The notes under the pieces were generated by a model. That model saw nothing but the letters and a program-made list of their open reading frames with translations, was not told the DNA's origin and made no database searches. From positions 90,520,627-90,584,626 of the forward strand of contig NC_077223.1 in NCBI RefSeq assembly GCF_024763615.1: a stretch of 64,000 nucleotides of DNA, written 5' to 3'. Of the stretch, positions 56,949 to 64,000 are shown in pieces. The DNA is from Phlebotomus papatasi. Lineage: Eukaryota; Arthropoda; Insecta; Diptera; Psychodidae. Both the position numbers and the translations under genes were made by a program. Positions within the stretch are counted from its first letter, which is position 1. The number at the start of each line of letters is the position of its first letter.

Positions 56949-58350
56949 AGATAGAAGTAGTGGCTGAAATATGAAACATTTCACAATTCTTTATGCACCA
57001 ATCAAAGTTTCTTTTTTGTTTTCTTCTGTCCAAAATACAAATGTGTGTCTCATGAAAAAATGGCAGCACAATTTAATTAAGTTCAAAATTTGTATGTTAT
57101 TTTAGCAATGTATTAATAAACATATAAAAAAAGTGTGGGTGCTGTGTGAATGTGAAAAATGTGCTAAAATGAAGACAAACTTTTTAAATCAACAAGAAAA
57201 AAAAAACACAACAAATATGTAAAATATATGCAACAGTTACAATATTCAGCCACCACCATATTTATTTATTTAATTATGATTATTTTTTTTTAAATAGAAA
57301 CCCGAAAATTAATAAGCGCGAGAAAGTCATGCAAGAAATAATATTTGCTGGTCATCATATTAAAAAAAAGGGAGAAAGGTTTAAAAAAAATAAAATATTT
57401 CACACCTATGAAACATGAATGGAAAAATTACAACAAATACAGACAGCAAATAAAAGGCAATCCAACATATTTCAGTGATAATTTTGATAGCATTGCAAGT
57501 TATTTTTCCACCAAGAGTTTCACTCTCTTGGACACAAATGAATTAGAAAGTACTTTAATGGTGTGATAAATAAGTGAACAACTGAAAATATTTCTCATAA
57601 AAATCGGCATTAAAATGTGCTGCCATATTTACCAGTTTTCCGTCTCTTTTTTAAACAATATTATTTTCGATGAATGATAGAGTTTAACGTATGAATCTTC
57701 TATTTGTGAATTTTACATCACTTTGCCTGATGATGGCCAAATGGAAAAAATAGCTTTTTTTTTAAATTTGGTTGCCCAAAACATTTTTGCATGAAAACAC
57801 CCGTTTTTGCTGGTTATTTCCTCGCGAGCTTATGAATTTCCGGATTTTGCCACATTATTCCCAGAATCTCTTTTTTTCACAATATGCAGCATATTTAGTG
57901 AATCTCATAAAAAATAATATATGTCACTAATTCAGATTTTCCCCAGGTTTAAAAGGAAAAATTTAAAAATGTGATTTTTCTCCGTTAAACCGTAATTTAA
58001 CCTCTATATTCAAGCAATAAATAAAAGCTCAATATTGCTTATACAGTGTATCATGCGGAGTGAAATATTTTGCATCAACAAATTGAAAAAAATAAGGATC
58101 AATAGCATATTTAATTAAGTTAGTATCATATGCTATTTTTGTTTTTTAATCTATGATCCTGTATTTTAGAAAAAAAACTTATAATTTCGTCAGAATTTTT
58201 CATTTGCACCGTAATCTAGGCAAAATTATTTTTTCAATTTTGAAATTATTTTCCAAAAATCTCAATTGACAAATGAAGCGCGAGACGCCATCTTTGGCGC
58301 CATGTATCTCCGGCCAGGAATTTTTTTTGGGCGAAAAAAGAATAGGGGTA

Positions 58351-58682
58351 TACAGTAGAGTCTCGCTATAGTCCATATTTGGTTCCAGATTTGACACTTG
58401 GGTCGCACTATAGTCCATATCATTTTTTAAAATTATCAACGACTTTTAGTATTGAAATTGTTCGACGGCTTCCACTTTCTTTGCGATTGTGGTACTTGTG
58501 CTCGCTCTCATCATTAAGGATCGCAATTATCACAACTACTTAATTAAGTTTGCCAAAAATATTAAAATAATTATGATAACATTGCATGTCGCGTACTAAA
58601 AAACATAACCTCAGTGATTTGAAATCAACGGTCGATAAATTGTGGACTATAGAGCGATGGCCTATAGCGAGACTCTACTGTA
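58351..58682. mobile_element. TACAGTAGAG MITE, copy 2
   Basis: TACAGTAGAGTCTCGCTATA and CTATAGCGAGACTCTACTGTA-type ends. The interior matches 17436-17778. Confidence 0.8.
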
Positions 58683-58685
58683 TTA

Positions 58686-60510
58686 TTAGGTGAGATTCTT
58701 AACAATCTCACCTACTATAATCCTAACAAAATTTCATGTCGTCCGATCGACCTCAAACTTGGCCAAAATGTGTTTCAGCACTTCCTGATCACGAATATAT
58801 ATGTGGCTATTTTACGTTCCCGGCCGGCCGGCCGGCCGGCCGCTCTTTGGAGCTTAATAGCTCCTAAACTAAAAAAGATATCGACTTGCGGTTTTCGGCA
58901 AAGGTTATATATCGGGTGAAAATTGCAACTTGGTGCATAGACCCCCCACCCCCCACCCCTCCTTCCGCCATTTTGAAGACCCCCCTTTTTTTGTTTTCTC
59001 AATAGCTCCGCCCCTATGGCATTCAGCGGACTCAAATTTTAGTATATTATAGCTGGGCCTTAGAGCTTTCCATCAATACCAAACTTAAGGTCCCCCGACC
59101 CCCCTGACCCGAGCTATAAGGGTCCAAAAAAAATTTCTTAAAATGGCCATAACTCCGGTTCTAATTGTCAGAATTTAAAAAGTGAGGGCTTTTTGGAAAG
59201 CTCTCGTGAAATGCCACTTCCCCTTCTAACATCGAAAGTTCATAAAACCACCGCTAGGGGCGCTTTTTTTAAAAAGAAAATTTTTAAATCTTAAAAGTTA
59301 AATAACTCAAAAATTCCATTGTGCATCGGGCTGAAAATTTAGTATGTTGTAGCCGTTGATTATACCTATCAAACAAAAAAAACCTTAAGTCGATCCATAA
59401 CCCCTGACCCGAGCTATAAGGGGTCAAAGTTCGAACATTGACCGGCCTCTATCTCCGGTTCTAATTAACATAGCGACCTAAATTTTACCTTTTTGGTTTC
59501 GTCTCGATGAGTACTTTCAGATGGAAGTTCAAAAAGTCACCACAGGTGGCGCTGTGATAGCGTCAAAATTCATCGAAATTCAAAGTCACTTTTCTCAAAA
59601 ACGGCATTGTGCAAGTTAATGAAATTTTAGTATGTTGTAGTCCAGTCTAGGACGTTTCCAAAATGGTGCGTATGCGCGCTGTAGTTAAAACAGAACCGGA
59701 GATATGAGGGGTCAAAGTTCACAAAATTCAAAAAATCATATCTCCGGTTCTATGTGACCGATTTTGATGAGTGAGGGCTTAAACGAAAGATCTCACCAAA
59801 TGCTACAACTTTCTAGAATATTTGAACTTCGTGGGACCAACACCAGGGGCGCCACAGTCGAAAAACCAATTTCAATATCACATAACCTCAATTATCTCGA
59901 CTGTCGCTGAACCGATTTTGATGATTACTTCGGCATAATTGTAGAGGACATTTGTCTCTACATTTCGTCCATACATCATTTTCCACTCAGACTACGCTAT
60001 CACTCATATTTTGCTGTTTAATTGTGAAAAAATTGATTTTTCCCATAATAACGCTTTGAAATAACTCAGATGCCAATTTGACTACCTCTACTCCACCAAG
60101 ACACTTAAAATAGGGTTTTAAATGGAAAGTCCCACAAAATACAACAATTCTTTGAAATAGTTGAAACTCAACAAATGACTACTTGGGGCACTCTGGATGA
60201 AAAAACGAGTTAAGAAACAAAAAACCTCGCTTATCTTGGCTTCTGAGTAATCGATGAGATCATGTTCTATAGGAAAATTATAGAGAACATTCTGGTCTAC
60301 ATTTCATCCATATATCACTTTTCTATCAGTTCATCCAAATCCTTGATATTTTGGTTTAAATACAAAATTTGTATAATTTCACGAATTTGATTCAAGATAA
60401 CTGAATGGCGTCTCCCGACTTCAGCTCTAAATCGAATTTGCATGCACTCCGAGTTAGCTCACGTTAAGAATCTCACCTACATAAGCCGGTTAGGATTATC
60501 TGTCCCTTTT
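58686..60510 (+). repeat. Longer noncoding repeat containing 1.2-kb copy 2
   Basis: The left end has GTGAGATTCTTAAC and the right end the complementary GTTAAGAATCTCAC, suggesting an element of about 1.8 kb. Bases 59297-60510 match 44466-45679. Contains a (CCGG)n run at 58820-58842 and repeated TAGTATGTTGTAG phrases. Confidence 0.75.
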
Positions 60511-60626
60511 ATCGTGTATTTTAACATATGTAAAATTCAGAAACATCTGAGACCATGAACCCGCGATTTGCGATTTTTTCGGTCGTCTTGAGATGGATTG
60601 GCCCTTATACAATTATTCCCAATGCA

Positions 60627-60770
60627 CAATGACTTTTGTTTGCAAATATGTTTTCGAAATTTTCTCTGAGAGTGAGCGAGATGACTAGATCTAGGCTTTA
60701 TTCACTCTCATATAAAAATCAAAAACATGTTTACAAAACAAAAGTCATTGTACGCTGGGCATAATGCATG
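60627..60770. mobile_element. Palindromic MITE family C, copy 2
   Basis: Same core (GAGTGAGCGAG ... CTAGATCTAG) and arms as 16405-16570. Confidence 0.7.
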
Positions 60771-61374
60771 TTTGCCAACCATGGCGAGTCAATTTGTGAA
60801 ATCGTTTTTGAAATACGTCCTAATGGTTCTATTCAGTAATAACCTTTCGGAGACACAAAACCACCCCAAAGCCTACTCCAACCTATTCGAAAATCTGCTG
60901 GAATCCTAAAGTGCAAGTTCACGTACTCGCCGCATTAGCGCTGATTGTTCTTCCATTTCGAATTTTGATATTTTTGACACTTCAATAGACAACAATGTCA
61001 ACAAAAATTTATAAACTTTGCTGCTAAAAATTGATTTCTTTTTCACTCTTGCAGAAAGTTTGAATTCCAATTTCATTAAATTAAATATCATTTTCATGAA
61101 CTTGATCACTTTTGAGTAACTTGTAGGCTTCGTCGGTTTAAACTTTCAAATCGGTACAGAAAAAAAACCTCAACCGGAGAGAGCTCTCAAATCCGAAAGA
61201 TATTTTGTGACGCGGGAACCTTGAAAACACTATGCTTATTTTTCAGAATAAAACTTCAATTTCTTTTATTAAGGTAAATTTTTTGAAAATTCTACCAATT
61301 TATAGAAGAACTCTGGCCAAAAGTATTGTTTGCTTGTTTGTGGGTATCCAAATTTTCTCGAAGCATAATGTGAT

Positions 61375-61473
61375 AAGAAGTTGAAACACGGGATTTTGAC
61401 CTTTGATCTTCTCCTCCTTTATTCCTTGCCGGAGGAGAAGATCAAAGGTCAAAATCCCGTGTTTCAACTTCTT
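61375..61473. repeat. Perfect 43-bp hairpin
   Basis: Arms 61375-61417 and 61431-61473 are exact inverted copies (GGATTTTGACCTTTGATCTT and complement) around a 13-base loop. Confidence 0.85.
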
Positions 61474-61794
61474 AAAAACTATTTCATTGGCCGAAAATCA
61501 TTATACATAATGTGATAATGCCATTTCGTGCTTTTTTTTCGGTCCGAAAAATGTGCATAATCCCGAAACCCATACTAACAAAAATAATATTATCAATCAA
61601 ACAGAGGTAACTTCTACAAAATGCCCTACAATTTGACCATTCTCTCCATTCCTTACGTTCAGTAATTACCGTAATAACCTTCCTGATTTGAAATTCCGCA
61701 TAACTACACTAAAATCACCTTTTGCAAATAATGTTTACGCACTGTTGTTGACGTTGTTGACGATTAAAGTGTTAAAAATACCGGAAATTCGAAA

Positions 61795-61830
61795 TAGAAG
61801 AACAGCCAGCGCTAAGACGGCGAATATGTG
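61795..61830 (+). repeat. Retroposon module remnant (GCGCTAAGACGGCG)
   Basis: A fourth, short copy of the module seen at 25046, 29384 and 35088. Confidence 0.4.
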
Positions 61831-62589
61831 AACTTTCATTTGAGATTTTCAAATAAGTTTAGCTTGACTTTGGAGTGGCTTTGTATCTGCGAAAGGTTAT
61901 TACTGAATAGAACTATTAGGGCGTATTTCAAAAATGATTTTACAAAATAGACGCTAAATAATGGACAAAAATTTCTCTACTGTGTAGGGGCCATTAGTCT
62001 TCAAAAAAGCCATTTATTGATAATAATAAATGTGTTAAAGTTTTGAAAACTTATCTCAAAATAGAAGGATTTTCTGTATAAATAATTCTAAAACTTAAGT
62101 CTTGCAAAATAGAATTTTCGTGTTTAGCCGAGACACCCACCATAAGACAAAATTCGAAAATTCAAAATATTATTTGACTTAAAAAGCTAGAAACAATTTA
62201 CCATGTTGTTTATAAAAATGTAACATACTAAAACTGAAATTGAGCCTCTAATCTGAAGCTCTTTAAAAATAATGTATTTTTTCTACAACTCACTGGCATG
62301 TGTCTCGGCTAATACTTGCTAAATTCTGACACTCAATGTGTCTTAGCTATTAAACTTTTTATTAAAGTTCTTTTTTTTAAACACCTAAATTTTCTTTTTC
62401 AACTTGAAAATATTCCTTTTGATTGTAAACAAGGTGTTAAAAATATTATCTCTTAAACTCCCGCAAATATTTTTATCAATTTTTTTTTATCAATGTCTCT
62501 TAATATGCTGCACCTTTTTCTTATTAGAAAAATAATGTGGCAAAGGTATGCAAAATGCAAAATAAAAAAAAATATGTTAAAAGAAATAC

Positions 62590-63507
62590 CGGCATTATTG
62601 TGGACGATGTTGCAACGCTCGAAGTTGCTTGAATGAGCGATTTCCGAGCATTGTTGATGTCACATCGACTTGCTGTGGAATAGTCCGTGGGTGTTCCGCA
62701 GACAGAGTGTCTGCCAATTGTGGAATGGGATTTAGAAGGGGCAATAGGTGTCTTGAAACCGCCACAAGTTGTCTCATCAGCCTCCATCATTGTTGAATTT
62801 GTCACAAAATCAACCGTTTCATCGGCATCCTGGCAGGAATCTTTCTGGCCAAATCGTTCTTTGCTAGATTTTGGTGTTTGTGAAAAATCCTTCTTCGACG
62901 ATCTCGTAATCCGTTCCTTCATCCCCTTAAACATCTCCTTCATTGGCCTTCTGATACTCTCATTGAGTGTGGTATCAACAGAAGTGATAGAACTAATAGA
63001 AGCATTTGGATCAACTGAAGTTCGATTTGGTCGGAAAATACTCGAAATGGGGGTCATAAAGCTCATACTTCGCTTTAATGTACGACTTATGGATCCCGTT
63101 CGAATCAATTTAGGCTTCTTGGCTGACAAAACAGACGGAGCCAGGGAGTCAATTGAAGCCAGAGATACATTATCGAAACTATCTCGCTTCCTTTTGAGTG
63201 AATACTCATCCTCTTCTTCATTTATCGGCTGCAAATGTGCCGAAGTACCAACAAAAGACTCATCTGCCAATCTTCTTGACACAATTGGAGATATCTTCGG
63301 ATTTATCTCATCTACGTCATTCTTAACATTCTCCCTTTCTTCATTGGCATCTTCAACCAAATCTATATCAGTTCCAGCCCCAACGGGGCTCGACGTTAAA
63401 AGTGGTCCATCAGTATTTTGACTTTGTTGCAGTGGCGGTTCCAAAACACTCAGTTCGGGAGAGGGATTTAAATTGTCTGGAAAATGGTCACCCGTATTTG
63501 ACATGAC
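62590..63507 (-). CDS. First coding exon with NET1/ARHGEF3-like N-terminus (RhoGEF-related)
   Basis: 305 codons start at ATG 63504, three bases after an acceptor (CATTTTCAG), so a noncoding exon lies upstream. The donor is CCG|GTATTT, phase 0. The product is acidic and Ser/Thr-rich with many S/T-P sites. Its centre reads SLKRKRDSFDNVSLASIDSL, then KKPKLIRTGSISRTLKRSM. This resembles the N-terminus of the nuclear RhoGEFs NET1/ARHGEF3 (L-K-R-K-R ... V-S-L-S-S-L-D ... K-R-V-R-P-L-A-R-V-T-S), which holds their nuclear localisation signals. No DH/PH exons of NET1 type were found downstream in the window. The next good exons on this strand are those of Pebble, in compatible phase. It may therefore be an alternative Pebble 5' exon or a separate nested gene. 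Confidence 0.75.
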
Positions 63508-64000
63508 CTGAAAATGTTATTTTGTTTTTCATCCCATCTGCGTAAGCTGTACACTTGGAAAAATATTACACTTGGAGAGAGGAATTATAGAGCCACAGAG
63601 GAAATTACAATCAACTTCAGAGAATTCTTTATAACGCAAAAAATCCATTTTTTATTACGCCCCTTTAAAATTACAACACGCAATACAGTTGTGTTTTCTT
63701 TTCAATAGTTACTAAAAATGAAGCACGAATACGAGGTACTCTTTTGGTTTACTATTTTCTTTAACTAAATGTTTTAAATATATGGTTACTTTGTCGTTAA
63801 GCCCCGCTCTAAAAATAGACCACGCCTTCTTTAGGATAATAAGAATTATTATTATTATTATTACTATGCTGGCACACCATTCCATAGAGTAACTAGGGTT
63901 TCCTGCTAGAGGGATGTCTAAAACATGCATTATTATTTCTTCTTATACAGATATGAAGCTGTCAGTTCCATGTACCGTGGAATCAAATGCAGTGAAAATT
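63508..64000. other. Sequence upstream of the NET1-like exon
   Basis: Intron or promoter side. Contains a short (ATT)n run near 63846 and no coding evidence on either strand. Confidence 0.5.

Larger units (their letters stand above)
50951..62589. other. Repeat-filled intron upstream of the first pbl exon seen
   Basis: 11.6 kb. I read the minus strand for an exon ending in the first half of a BRCT domain and found none. Most of the DNA is accounted for by elements listed separately. In 56000-58300 and 61840-62580 I see only AT-rich sequence plus the doubtful 90-nt exon. Confidence 0.6.

Noticed and set aside
62687..63421. 244-codon open frame on the plus strand
   Set aside because: It is the exact antisense of the 305-codon minus-strand exon, which has splice sites, coding-like composition and family resemblance. 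The plus frame has none of these.

Overview
This window looks like a stretch of an AT-rich insect nuclear genome, most likely from a fly (Diptera). The evidence is genes split into many short exons with GT-AG junctions, introns of several kilobases, protein sequences that match animal families, and a very high density of small inverted-repeat DNA elements. There is no bacterial-type gene organisation. I cannot name the species from the sequence alone.

Two genes are well supported, both on the minus strand. The first occupies about 0.2-26.6 kb, with probable noncoding first exon(s) near 36-37 kb. It encodes a sodium/solute symporter of the SLC5 family, in the multivitamin / monocarboxylate / iodide-transporter branch. 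Eight coding exons join without a phase error into 545 codons, and the gene runs off the left edge before its last membrane segment(s). The second occupies about 42.0-51.0 kb. It is the ECT2/Pebble RhoGEF, the activator of Rho for cytokinesis. Seven exons encode the second half of a BRCT domain, a linker, the DH domain, the PH domain and a C-terminal tail with its stop codon (609 residues). The N-terminal BRCT exons are not in the window. A further large minus-strand exon at 62590-63507 encodes 305 residues of Ser/Thr-rich, nuclear-localised-type sequence. It resembles the N-terminus of another RhoGEF family, NET1/ARHGEF3. It lies upstream of, and in splice phase with, the Pebble exons, which makes it the most interesting object in the window.

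Everything else is intron or intergenic DNA filled with repeats. These include pogo/Tigger-like elements with TA target duplications and remnants of a psq-type helix-turn-helix, TTAA-flanked piggyBac-like MITEs, several other MITE families with two to four copies each, and long foldback elements including one of about 1.2 kb. There are also two near-identical noncoding 1.2-kb repeats, minisatellites, a tRNA-derived SINE, and dead non-LTR retrotransposon pieces (one reverse-transcriptase core and two C-terminal tails).

Layout from left to right: 0.2-26.6 kb is the transporter coding region with repeat-filled introns. 26.6-36.1 kb is its probable first intron, and 36.1-37.2 kb is the probable promoter region. 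37.2-42.0 kb is intergenic and repeat-rich. 42.0-51.0 kb holds the Pebble catalytic exons. 51.0-62.6 kb is a repeat-filled intron, and 62.6-63.5 kb is the NET1-like exon. The two genes have no obvious functional link: one is a plasma-membrane solute carrier and the other a cell-cycle Rho activator.
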